From Bacteroidota bacterium (GTDB lineage: Bacteria; Bacteroidota; Bacteroidia; Chitinophagales; Chitinophagaceae), in NCBI GenBank assembly GCA_018266555.1, contig JAFEAF010000019.1:186001-250000 (forward strand): a DNA stretch of 64,000 nt, in the 5' to 3' direction. This document shows, piece by piece, positions 1 to 9,338 of the stretch. Position 1 is the first letter of the stretch; each line of letters begins with the position of its first letter. The notes under the pieces were generated by a model that had not been told where the DNA came from, made no database searches, and saw only the letters and a program-made list of their open reading frames with translations. Both the position numbers and the translations under genes were made by a program.

Positions 1-648
1 AAAGATAAAACCAAACGGATGATTCAGCGGTGTAGAAGCAGCTGTGATATGTGAATTCTTTTTACTGTGAATATGGCAATGCTCAAACCAGGCAGTAGCT
101 GAACCAAAAATGAAATCTGTAGTGCCTTCGATATAACAATCTTTATAATACTGCCTGCTGTTATCATTGTTTGTAAATAGTACATCCTGGTTACCGATAA
201 AGCGGCAATTTTTAAAAATTGCTTTATCTCCGTCAGATTCAACGGCAACAGCCTGGCCTGCATTAAAACCTGATGCATTTTGAAATGTGATATTTTCTGC
301 TGAAAAATTATTTCCTTTTACTAAAAAACTCCATGAAGTTCTTGTATTAATCGTATCTCCGTTTGAATCCATTTTACCGGTATGATCATCATAAGTAAGA
401 ATGGTACTGAACGGATTCTCTCCAAGAATTGTAACAAAATCTTTTGTAAAATCCAGATGAAGCTTTTCTTTATAAACACCATTTTTAATATAGATGAGAA
501 CCGGTTTTTTATTGTGAAGTGGAATCGAATGGAAAGCAGCCTGCAGCGTTTTATATGCACCGGAACCGTCCTGAGCTACAACAATTTTTTGCTGAGTAAA
601 AGCCCATGCAGGTGAAAAAGCGGTTAAAATAGTTATAAAAAATTTCAT
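1..648 (-). CDS. pectinesterase (CE8 family), 3' end cut by window edge
   Basis: The first 216 codons are present, starting from ATG at 646-648, directly after the TGA of the upstream esterase. A signal peptide-like start (MKFFITILTAF, then WAF-TQQK) precedes a right-handed beta-helix sequence. Visible CE8 signatures are GQAVAVES (transition-state Gln), NQDVLF (Gln and catalytic Asp, usually QDTLY) and YIEGTTDFIFGSA (nucleophilic Asp). The distal Arg motif lies beyond the edge. Known role of the family: demethylation of homogalacturonan methyl esters. It is the fifth gene of the SusCD cluster and, with the two other esterases, suggests de-esterification of pectin outside the cytoplasm. Identification is firm; how the gene ends cannot be seen. 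Confidence 0.92.
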   Translation of the reverse strand, partial: MKFFITILTAFSPAWAFTQQKIVVAQDGSGAYKTLQAAFHSIPLHNKKPVLIYIKNGVYKEKLHLDFTKDFVTILGENPFSTILTYDDHTGKMDSNGDTINTRTSWSFLVKGNNFSAENITFQNASGFNAGQAVAVESDGDKAIFKNCRFIGNQDVLFTNNDNSRQYYKDCYIEGTTDFIFGSATAWFEHCHIHSKKNSHITAASTPLNHPFGFIF

Positions 649-1641
649 TCACTTTAATTCTGAAGGGAAAATTTTCTTCAAAAAATTATCAATATATTTT
701 ACTGTCGGTTGAAACCATGGTTCAAATAAACAAAACGTATGCGGGGCATTTTCAAATTCATGTACTTCTGTATAAATACCATATTTTTTCATCATTTTAA
801 TAAAGTCATTTCTCCCGGCATGCATTCTGGATACACTGCTATTAATAAATAATATTGGCGGATTTTGTTTTCCGGCATAAGTAAGAGATGAGGCTTCCTT
901 CCAAATACCCGGGTTTTCAGTTTTGGAATAGCCAAACCAATATGTAGCGGCCGATGTTTTTTTACTATCATTTCCCTCGCCTGACTCAGGATGAATAAAT
1001 GATAATATGCCGTCAATATTTATTACAGCATGAACCCAGCTTGAGATGTTTGCCAAACATTTATTTTTTGTATTTTCAAATTTTTCAATCCCGTTCGTTG
1101 ATCCCATAAATGCTGCCAGTTCTCCTCCTGCTGAAAAACCTAATACGGTTATCCGGGATGTATCCACGTTAAATTCCCCGGCATGTTTATGTACCCAGCG
1201 AATGACCGATTTGATATCATAAATGGCAGCAGGATATAAAGCTTCCGTTGATAACCGGTATTCAGGAGTAAAACAAACATACCCAAGATTAGCGAGTGCT
1301 TGTGCCAGGGGATAATGTTGCACCCTATCTCCGGACCTCCAGCCTCCACCATGTAAAATAATAACAGCTATTTTTAATTTTTTGTTTTTGCAAGGGGAAA
1401 AAGCATCGAGCAGAAGTTTCCTGTTACCCCATTCACAGTACACTATCCCTTTCTCTGCTTTTACATTGGGAAAATGAAATTCTTTTAGCAATTGTATATC
1501 AGGATATATTCTCCTGGATTCAAGATATGCATTCTGATTAGAAAATGAGGAATCAGGGAAACCTGTAATCCCGATTGCTTTTTGAGCAATTATTAGATTT
1601 GTCATTGCTGCAAGTACCACTATTGAAAAAAACTTTTTCAA
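649..1641 (-). CDS. secreted alpha/beta-hydrolase, probable carbohydrate (pectin) acyl esterase
   Basis: A 330-residue protein with an N-terminal signal peptide ending near IIAQ (residue 20). The oxyanion-hole motif HGGGW is at residues 97-101, the nucleophile elbow GFSAGG has Ser170, and likely triad partners are Asp279 (GRND) and His301 (APHTF). This is the hormone-sensitive-lipase/BD-FAE type esterase fold that often accompanies pectin and xylan loci in Bacteroidota. It ends on the base next to the pectinesterase start and starts 6 bases after the SGNH esterase, so the three are co-transcribed. The substrate (acetyl or feruloyl group on pectin) is inferred from context only. Confidence 0.8.
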   Translation of the reverse strand: MKKFFSIVVLAAMTNLIIAQKAIGITGFPDSSFSNQNAYLESRRIYPDIQLLKEFHFPNVKAEKGIVYCEWGNRKLLLDAFSPCKNKKLKIAVIILHGGGWRSGDRVQHYPLAQALANLGYVCFTPEYRLSTEALYPAAIYDIKSVIRWVHKHAGEFNVDTSRITVLGFSAGGELAAFMGSTNGIEKFENTKNKCLANISSWVHAVINIDGILSFIHPESGEGNDSKKTSAATYWFGYSKTENPGIWKEASSLTYAGKQNPPILFINSSVSRMHAGRNDFIKMMKKYGIYTEVHEFENAPHTFCLFEPWFQPTVKYIDNFLKKIFPSELK

Positions 1642-1647
1642 TACATC

Positions 1648-2403
1648 TTATTTTTTTACTGGTAATGGCGGGCGTATATGATTCGCAAGATCAAGATGCA
1701 GATCCTTTATACTCCATAAAACAAGCTCTGCCATTTTCCTTGCTCCTAACTCATTAAAATGAGTATTATCATTTCTTCCTTCCGGATAATTGGGATGTTC
1801 GCCCGGCTCCAACTGCATATAAAGTAACCTGGAGTTTTCCGGGCCAAATTTTTGAACTAGTGCCCTGCTTTTTTCATCCAGGTCAATCAGGGCCACATTA
1901 TATTGCTGTGCAACTTCCCTTACTATGTCAGAATAAAGTTTATGTGTTTCCTTAATATTACCGGCAGAGTCGAATTGTCTTCGGGTTACCGGAGTTATTA
2001 AAACTGGAATTGCTTTTTTATTTCTTGTCTCTGTAATAAACCTGGCAAGGTTAATTTTAAATTCATCAGGAGGAGTATAACGGTCTGTTTTTTCTTTCAC
2101 TTCATCATTGTGGCCAAATTGTATTAAAACATAATCCCCTTCCTTTACATCATCAATCAGTTTTTTCCAAAGGCCTTCCGAAATAAATGTCCGGGTGCTT
2201 CTCCCGTTTTTTGCCCGGTTATCAACTGTAACAGTAGAATCAAAAAAATATGCAAAAGGCATTCCCCAGCCAGTTTCCGGGTATGCCTTCACTTCTTTAT
2301 TTGCAGCAGTGGAATCTCCGGCAATGAATACAGTGATTTTATTCCGTGGAGTAGGAATAGAAAATAAGGTAATGAATATTCCGGTACCAATGATATTTTT
2401 CAT
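1648..2403 (-). CDS. SGNH/GDSL hydrolase, rhamnogalacturonan acetylesterase-like (CE12)
   Basis: A 251-residue protein with a hydrophobic N-terminus, probably a secretion signal. SGNH blocks are all present: block I AGDSTAA with Ser31, block II NGRSTRTF, block III GHND with Asn99, and block V DNTH with Asp212 and His215. The combination GDSTAA plus GHND is typical of CE12 rhamnogalacturonan acetylesterases, which remove acetyl groups from pectin backbones. It sits between the SusD gene and a second esterase and is separated from SusD by a hairpin terminator. The family is well supported; the exact ester cleaved is inference. Confidence 0.85.
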   Translation of the reverse strand: MKNIIGTGIFITLFSIPTPRNKITVFIAGDSTAANKEVKAYPETGWGMPFAYFFDSTVTVDNRAKNGRSTRTFISEGLWKKLIDDVKEGDYVLIQFGHNDEVKEKTDRYTPPDEFKINLARFITETRNKKAIPVLITPVTRRQFDSAGNIKETHKLYSDIVREVAQQYNVALIDLDEKSRALVQKFGPENSRLLYMQLEPGEHPNYPEGRNDNTHFNELGARKMAELVLWSIKDLHLDLANHIRPPLPVKK

Positions 2404-2421
2404 TTCAAAAATTTTACTTCT

Positions 2422-2453
2422 AAAAAAGAAAGGCTGTTTAAGTAAAACAGCCT
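2422..2453 (-). terminator. rho-independent terminator between susD-like and esterase genes
   Basis: On the minus strand a 9-bp perfect stem (AGGCTGTTT with AAACAGCCT, 2431-2439 and 2445-2453) and a 5-base loop are followed by a T-rich run. It lies in the 72-base gap after susD, inside what otherwise looks like one operon. Partial termination here would give more SusCD than esterase message. Strength is not known. Confidence 0.75.
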
Positions 2454-2475
2454 GAGAGCAAATTATTTTTAATAT

Positions 2476-4335
2476 TTAATACCCGAAATTCTGTGACAAA
2501 TTATAGTTTGCATCTCTTGCACCCTGTGGTATAGGTAACAATTCACTTTTTCCTGTTGTAAATCCGGTTGCAAATCTTGCTGCAGAAATTGTATTAATTG
2601 CTGTACCAACCCATGTCACTTTAGTTGTACCTGATGGCGTGGAAGCAGGAGCAGTAGTGTATAGAGAATTAGACCAAAGCCCTCCTATATTATTGTCATC
2701 TGAAGTAGTTCCGTTTATCATATACATTGAAGTTGGCAAACTAGTTACTTTGCAATAAACAGGGTACCCTGCCATATACGATGGATCTGCCAAAGCAGCA
2801 TTTGTGGACATATTGATCAAATTTGCTCTTGTCTCAGTAATTGCAGCTGATAACAAATTCCACCGGATCAAATCATACTTCCTGATTCCCTCACCACCAA
2901 ACTCTAATGCTCTTTCTCTTACTATATATTTAAAGAAATCAGCTTGTGACAAACCTGAAGGAATGTCAATGTTGGGAGCCGCTGTGTTAATTGGAATGCC
3001 ATAACCTCTTCTCCGAACCATATTGATAGCATTGTATGCTGCGGCGGTGGGACCATTATTAATTTCATTCTCTGCCTCAGCAAACATCAAAAGCACATCG
3101 GAATATCTCAGGATTTGCCAACTCAAACTAAAATATTGAATTGCATCAGAAGGGCTGATAGCAGGATTCGAAATCCAGTCTCTTCTGTATTTTCCATCTG
3201 TAATACCTGTTATAACCTGTGCTGCCCTGGTACCATTGGAATTTGTAAAATAATGGCATACTGTCACATCTCTTCTTTGATCGGTTGAATCAAAAAGATA
3301 AAAGTAAGTAGCTAAAGGGTTCACACTGTTATTCCCCTTATTGTTAACTCTTGGTCCGTTATAGTAGCCAAGTTTTGTATCTTCAGCGCCGGATTTTCCT
3401 ATTCCACAGGCCTGGAACATAAGTTCGCCATCGGGATCATTAACAGCATGACCACAGACCTGATCTTTCCATAATGATTTATAGCTGGGATTTAATGCAT
3501 GTTGGCCGGATGCTATTATATCATTACACTCATCTCTTGCAATCTGGTAATATGTTTTATAATCAGTATTTCTCTTCATAGTTCCATCCTGGTGCAATGA
3601 ATATCCACCACGGAATAAAGCAATTCTGGCACGTAATCCTTTTACCGTTCCCTTGGTTATTCGTTGATCGTTGGGATCTCCAATTCCGCTGATTTCATTT
3701 CGCCAGGGAACAAGATCTTCTGCTGCTTTGAGATCAGCCAGCAAGTGATCATACAAAGAATCAGTACTTGTTCTTACCGGGAAAGGGTTGTTGACAGCTA
3801 GAACCGATGCCGGTTGAAAATGTGCAGGCAGATCTCCCCAATTTCTTATAGCTTCAAAGTAAAACTGCGCTCTTAATGTCAGAGCTTCTCCATACATTCT
3901 CTTTAATTGTTTTTTCTCGTTATCCGATCCTTTGGAATATAAATCCATTTTAGGAATATTTTCAATACAAATATTGGCATATTCAATCCCCTGGAAAAGT
4001 TGATTAAAAGGTTTTAACAGTTGTGCATTTCCTGAAGTTGCCGAATAACGGGCAATATCCCTGCGGTCATTATCTGCAGATCCTGTAGGCCCCTGCATGG
4101 CATCATTATCCAATGGATAATATAAACTTAAACGGATGCCATACCCCTGGTCGCCAACCAGCCTGCTGTAAACACCCAATAAAGCCTGCTGTGCATGTGA
4201 TATATCACTAAAGACAACATTTGGCCCAACATCAGTAATCGGCTGTTGATCCAGAAATTTTTTGCAACTACTGAAAAATATTAATACGCCAAATACAAGT
4301 AATACCATCAGTTTATTTAAAAATTTAGTATCCAT
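2476..4335 (-). CDS. SusD/RagB-family glycan-binding lipoprotein
   Basis: A 619-residue protein with a lipoprotein signal; the lipobox ends FFSSC, so Cys24 would be lipidated, and the DQQP sequence after it is typical of SusD. The N-terminal TPR-rich region and the C-terminal RagB/SusD region (VRERALEFGGEGIRKYDLIRWN, about residues 470-490) are recognisable. Known role: a surface lid on its SusC partner that captures oligosaccharides. It lies 18 bases downstream of the SusC gene. Given the three pectin-type esterases that follow, the ligand is probably a pectic oligosaccharide, which is inference. Confidence 0.95.
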   Translation of the reverse strand: MDTKFLNKLMVLLVFGVLIFFSSCKKFLDQQPITDVGPNVVFSDISHAQQALLGVYSRLVGDQGYGIRLSLYYPLDNDAMQGPTGSADNDRRDIARYSATSGNAQLLKPFNQLFQGIEYANICIENIPKMDLYSKGSDNEKKQLKRMYGEALTLRAQFYFEAIRNWGDLPAHFQPASVLAVNNPFPVRTSTDSLYDHLLADLKAAEDLVPWRNEISGIGDPNDQRITKGTVKGLRARIALFRGGYSLHQDGTMKRNTDYKTYYQIARDECNDIIASGQHALNPSYKSLWKDQVCGHAVNDPDGELMFQACGIGKSGAEDTKLGYYNGPRVNNKGNNSVNPLATYFYLFDSTDQRRDVTVCHYFTNSNGTRAAQVITGITDGKYRRDWISNPAISPSDAIQYFSLSWQILRYSDVLLMFAEAENEINNGPTAAAYNAINMVRRRGYGIPINTAAPNIDIPSGLSQADFFKYIVRERALEFGGEGIRKYDLIRWNLLSAAITETRANLINMSTNAALADPSYMAGYPVYCKVTSLPTSMYMINGTTSDDNNIGGLWSNSLYTTAPASTPSGTTKVTWVGTAINTISAARFATGFTTGKSELLPIPQGARDANYNLSQNFGY

Positions 4336-4353
4336 ATAAACGTTTTATCTTTT

Positions 4354-7300
4354 TTAAAATGTTGCGTTCACACCAAAAATAAAGCTCCTGCTTTTGGGGT
4401 ATGCTGAATAATCAAGTCCCTGGGTTAAAGGATTACTGGCTCTAACATTAACTTCCGGATCATAACCGGAATAATTAGTTATAATTGCAAAATTGTTCGC
4501 TGTCATATAAAATCTCAATCTTGTAAATACTTTCTTTACCGGGACAGTATATCCGATAGTCAAATTATTAAACCGAAGGAATGATCCATCTTCTATGGCC
4601 CAGGAACTAGGATAAAAAGCACCGGCGCCTTTAATTGGTATCCAGATTTTTGCATTTGCATTCAAAGCGCTCAATTGGTCTGGCGGTATTCCAAATACAT
4701 TTGTTCCGTTTGTCCATTCCGCAGTTGCACCGGTTGGTGTCACAACTTTCCAACGATCATTCATGACAGCCAGCAAATTGGCATTGGAAGTATATCCATT
4801 TGTAAACTCTATTTTATTAGCATTATATACATCATTTCCTATCGAAAAGTTGAGGAACAAACTCAGATCCCAACGTTTAAAGGTGAATGTCTGGTTAATT
4901 CCGCCGGTGGCTTTTGGATTAGGATTACCAATAATAGTGCGGTCATGATCTAAATCCACACTTCCATTACTGTCTAAATCTTTAAATTTAATAGCTCCAG
5001 GCATAAGATTAGCACTTCCAATAATTGAAGCGCCCGAAACCACACCGGCTTTTAAAGTGTATTGCCCGGTGCTGCTGTTGTAATCAAAATCATCCACTTT
5101 ATAAAATCCATCTGACACCAGACCCCACATGGCGCTTACCGGAGTACCAACCTGGGTTATATAATCCGTAGGCTGACCGGAAACTCCGGACCATCCCTGT
5201 GTTGTGAAGGAAGTTTGATTAGGACCTAACGCAAGAATATTATTCCTGTTAAATGACATATTGAAGTCAATGACATACCTGAAATTATTTGGCTTTTGAA
5301 TTACAACAGTATTTAACTGGAACTCGACTCCTTTATTGGATGTCTTTCCAACATTCTGTAATTGGTTGGTATAACCATACGTAGAAGCAATGGGTACATT
5401 CAGCAATAGGTTTTTAGAAGTGTTATTGTAAATATCAACGCTCAGGTTAACCCTGTTCTTCAATACACTTATGTCTAATCCCAGGTTTCTGCTTAATGTA
5501 GCCTCCCATTGAAGATTCTGGTTGACAAGGGAACTTGGATAATACGCATAGATAGCCTCATTATTTAACCCATAATAATAACTTCCGTCATTTCTAAAAG
5601 TTGTTAAATAAAGATAATCTGCAATGCGGTTATTACCTACGATACCAAATCCTGCTCTTAATTTTAAATCGCTGATGAAATCCACATCCTTCAGAAATTT
5701 TTCATTCTTAATTTTCCATGCAGCCGACCCAGCCGGGAAATAACCCCATTGTTTACCGGGGGCAAACTTCGATGCTCCATCAGCCCGGATATTAAATGAA
5801 AATAAATAGCGGTCCTTAAATGAATAATTTATCCGGCTAAAAAAAGAAAGGTTTGTATACCGGGTTTTCGCTAACCTTGGATACCCTGTAAAGGATGTAC
5901 CAAGGCTAGTATTTTTAAATGCTTCATCAGGTGTAGTCAGCAACGGGTAATTTTTAAAAAGCTGATTACTGGTTTCCGTTCTCAAATCATAAGTCTCTTC
6001 TCCAACCAAAAAATCAAAGTCGTGTTTATCTTTCCAGTTTTTCAGAGAATAGGTTAATACATTTGAATTTGTTATAGTTGTTGCAGTGGTTGTGTCAAGT
6101 CCGGCAATCGGCAATCTTCCACCCTGGAAAATGGCGTAGGGCGTAATAGAATCATAAAATTGACGATTTATCATATTAGTTCTGTCGTACCCAAACGTAG
6201 AGCGGAAACTGAATTTTTTCAGGAAAGTATAAGTCAGGCTTGCAGTACCATTAAATTCATCTGTTGATTTATGGCGGAATTCAGAATTTGCAAGATCTAT
6301 AGGGTTGTAAAGCACCAGGCCGTTTCCAACATTTGGATCCGCAAGAGCATCTTCATCTGTGATACTTTGGTCAGGCGAAAGAAATGGCCGGTATTTTATT
6401 ACGTTTCGTAATCTGTTATAGGATGATCCTTTATTGTCCGATACCCCGGCCCCAAACACATTTTGTGAAGTATATCTTGCACCGATGGATAGTTTCAGGT
6501 TTTTAAGAATACTATAATCTGTTTTCAGATTGAGTAAATGCCTTTTGTAATTTGAATTTATTACAATGGCTTTTTCATCATTATAAGTGTATCCAAAATT
6601 GTAATCCAATTTCTTGTTCCCCCCGGAAACGGAAACATTCTGAGTAGTTGCAATGCCGGTTCTACCTAAAACTTTATCCTGCCAATCAACCGGGCTCACA
6701 TTTTTATAATTCGATAAGGTATCCCATGTGGTTCCAAAATCTGACAGGAAACTAGTACTGTCTGTTGTGTTTCCTCTCGATCTTTCAGATTGATAAATTA
6801 CATAATCATACGGGCTTAAGACATCTAACTCTTTAGTCAAATTTTTAATCCCTACATACCCGTTATAGCTGACAACTGTTTTTCCGGGTTTCCCTGATTT
6901 TGTAGTAATGATTACCACTCCGTTAGCACCTCTGGCACCATAAATTGCTGTGGCTGCTGCATCTTTTAAAACATCAATGCTTTGAATATCCTGAGGAGAA
7001 AGCATATTTAAACCATTTTCCACCTGCACGCCATCTACAATGTAAAGTGGCGAATTGTCTTGTGTAATGGACATACCTCCACGAACCCTGATTCTAATGT
7101 CAGCATCCGGTGAACCTTCTGAAGTAGTGGCCGTAACACCGGCCAGTCTTCCGTTAAGTGCCTCGGCGGCAGAATTGATCGGAATATCCTTAAGATCCTT
7201 TGCACTGATGGAAGATACAGAAGCCAGCAAATCTTTTCTTCGAACCGTTTGGTAACCTATTACCACCACATCACTTAAAGCTTTTACATCAGGGGTTAAC

Positions 7301-7599
7301 TTAACATTGATAACAGAGCGGTCTTTAATCGCTTCTTCTAAAGAAACATAAGTGGCACTTGAAAATACCAGGGCAGTTACGGAATTGTTCACGGTGATTT
7401 TATAATGCCCATCCGCATCTGTCATAACTATATTCCTGGTACCTTTTGCATGTACAGAAACTCCGGAAGCAGGTTGACTATTTTCAGAGTATGTCACAGT
7501 GCCTGTTATTTGTTTTTCCTGTGCCTGAAGTTGACAGGAGAATAAATATGCTGCGAAAAGCATAATACAGCTTCCGGCATTTTTTATTTTTTTCGTCAT
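4354..7599 (-). CDS. SusC/RagA-family TonB-linked outer membrane transporter
   Basis: A 1081-residue protein. The order is signal peptide (cleavage near LQAQ, residue 27), carboxypeptidase-regulatory-like beta domain (about 30-110, starting ITGTVTY), a Ton-box-like stretch (VVVIGYQ), plug domain (NGRLAGV, then YIVDGVQV, YGARGANGVV) and a beta-barrel ending in aromatic FGVNATF. No secretin/TonB N-terminal (STN) domain is present, so it does not look like a FecA-type sensor that signals through an anti-sigma factor. Length is usual for the family. It is the first gene of the locus, divergent from the LacI-type regulator, and would import pectic oligosaccharides into the periplasm. Confidence 0.96.
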   Translation of the reverse strand: MTKKIKNAGSCIMLFAAYLFSCQLQAQEKQITGTVTYSENSQPASGVSVHAKGTRNIVMTDADGHYKITVNNSVTALVFSSATYVSLEEAIKDRSVINVKLTPDVKALSDVVVIGYQTVRRKDLLASVSSISAKDLKDIPINSAAEALNGRLAGVTATTSEGSPDADIRIRVRGGMSITQDNSPLYIVDGVQVENGLNMLSPQDIQSIDVLKDAAATAIYGARGANGVVIITTKSGKPGKTVVSYNGYVGIKNLTKELDVLSPYDYVIYQSERSRGNTTDSTSFLSDFGTTWDTLSNYKNVSPVDWQDKVLGRTGIATTQNVSVSGGNKKLDYNFGYTYNDEKAIVINSNYKRHLLNLKTDYSILKNLKLSIGARYTSQNVFGAGVSDNKGSSYNRLRNVIKYRPFLSPDQSITDEDALADPNVGNGLVLYNPIDLANSEFRHKSTDEFNGTASLTYTFLKKFSFRSTFGYDRTNMINRQFYDSITPYAIFQGGRLPIAGLDTTTATTITNSNVLTYSLKNWKDKHDFDFLVGEETYDLRTETSNQLFKNYPLLTTPDEAFKNTSLGTSFTGYPRLAKTRYTNLSFFSRINYSFKDRYLFSFNIRADGASKFAPGKQWGYFPAGSAAWKIKNEKFLKDVDFISDLKLRAGFGIVGNNRIADYLYLTTFRNDGSYYYGLNNEAIYAYYPSSLVNQNLQWEATLSRNLGLDISVLKNRVNLSVDIYNNTSKNLLLNVPIASTYGYTNQLQNVGKTSNKGVEFQLNTVVIQKPNNFRYVIDFNMSFNRNNILALGPNQTSFTTQGWSGVSGQPTDYITQVGTPVSAMWGLVSDGFYKVDDFDYNSSTGQYTLKAGVVSGASIIGSANLMPGAIKFKDLDSNGSVDLDHDRTIIGNPNPKATGGINQTFTFKRWDLSLFLNFSIGNDVYNANKIEFTNGYTSNANLLAVMNDRWKVVTPTGATAEWTNGTNVFGIPPDQLSALNANAKIWIPIKGAGAFYPSSWAIEDGSFLRFNNLTIGYTVPVKKVFTRLRFYMTANNFAIITNYSGYDPEVNVRASNPLTQGLDYSAYPKSRSFIFGVNATF

Positions 7600-8282
7600 A
7601 CAAGTTTTTTTGATATTTTCCTTTTGATGTCTTTACTGCTTAATTAAATATCCGATAAATTTCATCTGCAGGTGGCCTGTAACTATAGTGCTTCAACTAT
7701 TCGCTGCTTCATTTTTCCCTGCTATTAAAAACCATCTATTCAAAAACCATTCAATATGTCTTAGATTCTGAAAACTGGTTAAACTATTTCTATGAAAAAA
7801 CAAACTGATATCAAAGGGTACAATTGATTGAAGTATTTTAATTCGAATGTCGCTGGAATAATACTGAAAAGACAGGGAGTTAAACAACCCTTTTTTTAAA
7901 TTCAGAAAAACATGAAGCAATCTTTTCATTATGACAGTTATTTTTTTGGCAGTGATTTTTCTTAATGATCTTTTTTCACCGTCAAAATCAGATTCAATGC
8001 TACGCAGAACTTATATTTTGCAAAAGATTTTTGTACTATTTTTTTACGCAATCGTTCCCGATAACGTTATCATTTTGAAGAGCTTGCCTAAAACAGTTAA
8101 AATATTTTCTTTCCAGTCTTTAAGTAAATAAACTGAAACCTATTTTCTAAATAGTAAAAAGGGAAATGAAATTTTTTTTCTACCATTCTAGATTTTAAAG
8201 CCATTATAAGTGCAACACAATAAATACATCGGAAAGCACTAATTTTATAAGCCCTGTTTCATTGATTTAATAATATCCTTTC
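7600..8282. other. 683-base divergent intergenic region between susC-like and lacI-like genes
   Basis: AT-rich DNA that must hold the promoters of both divergent genes. I found no convincing reading frame: the 60-80 codon frames in it have no recognisable domain and an odd composition. I saw no perfect TAnnTTTG box on either strand. The clearest element is the 12-bp palindrome at 8060-8071. Most of the stretch is unexplained. Confidence 0.6.
8060..8071. promoter_or_regulatory. candidate operator for the LacI-type regulator
   Basis: GATAACGTTATC is a perfect 12-bp palindrome with a central CG. Operators of LacI/GalR proteins are typically palindromes with a central CpG. It sits between the divergent transporter and regulator genes, 212 bases before the regulator start. 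A shorter palindrome of the same type, AAACGTTT (4338-4345), lies between the SusC and SusD genes. Binding is inference. Confidence 0.4.
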
Positions 8283-9338
8283 ATGAGGTTTGAAGCCGTT
8301 ACTATAAAAGATATTGCAAAAGCGCTTGGGTTATCCACCTCTACGGTTTCCCGTGCCCTGAGAGATAGTTATGAAATAAGCCCGGAAACAAAAAAACTGG
8401 TACTGGAATATGCAGAAAAGATCAACTACCATCCTAATCCGATTGCATTAAGCTTAAAAGAGAGAAGAAGCCGATCTATTGGTGTCATTGTTTGTGAAAT
8501 TGCAAACAGTTTTTTTTCCCAAACAATCAACGGCATCGAATCTATCGCTTACGATAATGGTTATAATGTGATGATTGCACAGAGCCGTGAATCCTTTAAA
8601 AGGGAAATATTAAACCTGCAATTTCTTACGTCCCGTTCTATTGATGGTCTCATCATTTCAGTTTCTACAGAAACGGAAGACTTCAGTTATTTTAAAGAAC
8701 TGAATGAAAAAGGGCTGCCCATTGTATTTTTCGACCGTATAGTTGATGAAATCAATACGCATAAAGTAATTGTAGATAATTATAAAGGCGCTTACGATGC
8801 CACATCACACCTGATAAAAAATGGATACCGGCGAATAGCCAATGTTGTTAATTCCGGTTCACTCTCAATAACCAAAGAACGATTAGCAGGTTACAAAGCA
8901 GCTCTTACGGATCAAAAAATACCCATTGACGAATCTTTGATACGGTTTTGTCATCATGGTGGAATGATATTAAGTGAAGTGGAAGATGCGGTTAATAGCC
9001 TTTTGAAAAATAAAAAAAGGCCTGATGCCATTTTTGCTTCTTCTGATAAACTTACTATTTCTTGCCTTCGGATTCTTAAAGCAAGGAAAATTGCTGTTCC
9101 GGATACAATGGCTTTAGTGGGATTTTCAAACACCGACCTTACCGAATTAATGTCTCCTCCACTGACTACCATACGCCAGCCGGCTTTTGAAATGGGAGAA
9201 ATTGCCACATCATTATTGTTACAACTAATAGAAAGCAAACGCCCCGTTACAGATTTTGAAACTAAGATTCTTGCCAGCGAATTAATCATACGGGATTCTT
9301 CTATAAAGAAAAAAATAAAAACGAAAGTTTTAAGTTAA
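8283..9338 (+). CDS. LacI/GalR-family transcriptional regulator
   Basis: A 351-residue protein. Residues 6-27 form the LacI helix-turn-helix (TIKDIAKALGLSTSTVSRAL) followed by the hinge (NYHPNPIALSLK) and a periplasmic-binding-like effector domain from about residue 65 (SIGVIVCEIANSFFSQ) to the end. It is divergent from the SusC gene, so it is the natural candidate to control the pectin locus in response to a sugar bound in the cytoplasm. Its stop codon abuts the stop of the converging gene. Many Bacteroidota loci are instead run by hybrid two-component systems or sigma/anti-sigma pairs; none is seen here. Confidence 0.93.
   Translation: MRFEAVTIKDIAKALGLSTSTVSRALRDSYEISPETKKLVLEYAEKINYHPNPIALSLKERRSRSIGVIVCEIANSFFSQTINGIESIAYDNGYNVMIAQSRESFKREILNLQFLTSRSIDGLIISVSTETEDFSYFKELNEKGLPIVFFDRIVDEINTHKVIVDNYKGAYDATSHLIKNGYRRIANVVNSGSLSITKERLAGYKAALTDQKIPIDESLIRFCHHGGMILSEVEDAVNSLLKNKKRPDAIFASSDKLTISCLRILKARKIAVPDTMALVGFSNTDLTELMSPPLTTIRQPAFEMGEIATSLLLQLIESKRPVTDFETKILASELIIRDSSIKKKIKTKVLS

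Noticed and set aside
24-560. Two minus-strand frames of 79-84 codons at the left edge
   Set aside because: They are shadows of the pectinesterase frame that runs 648 to 1.
7693-7929. 78-codon minus-strand frame in the divergent intergenic region
   Set aside because: No recognisable domain, odd composition and no ribosome or promoter signal; treated as non-coding.
7931-8131. 66-codon plus-strand frame with a hydrophobic start
   Set aside because: Hydrophobic only at the first 15 residues, no homologous-looking motif, and it spans the candidate operator palindrome.
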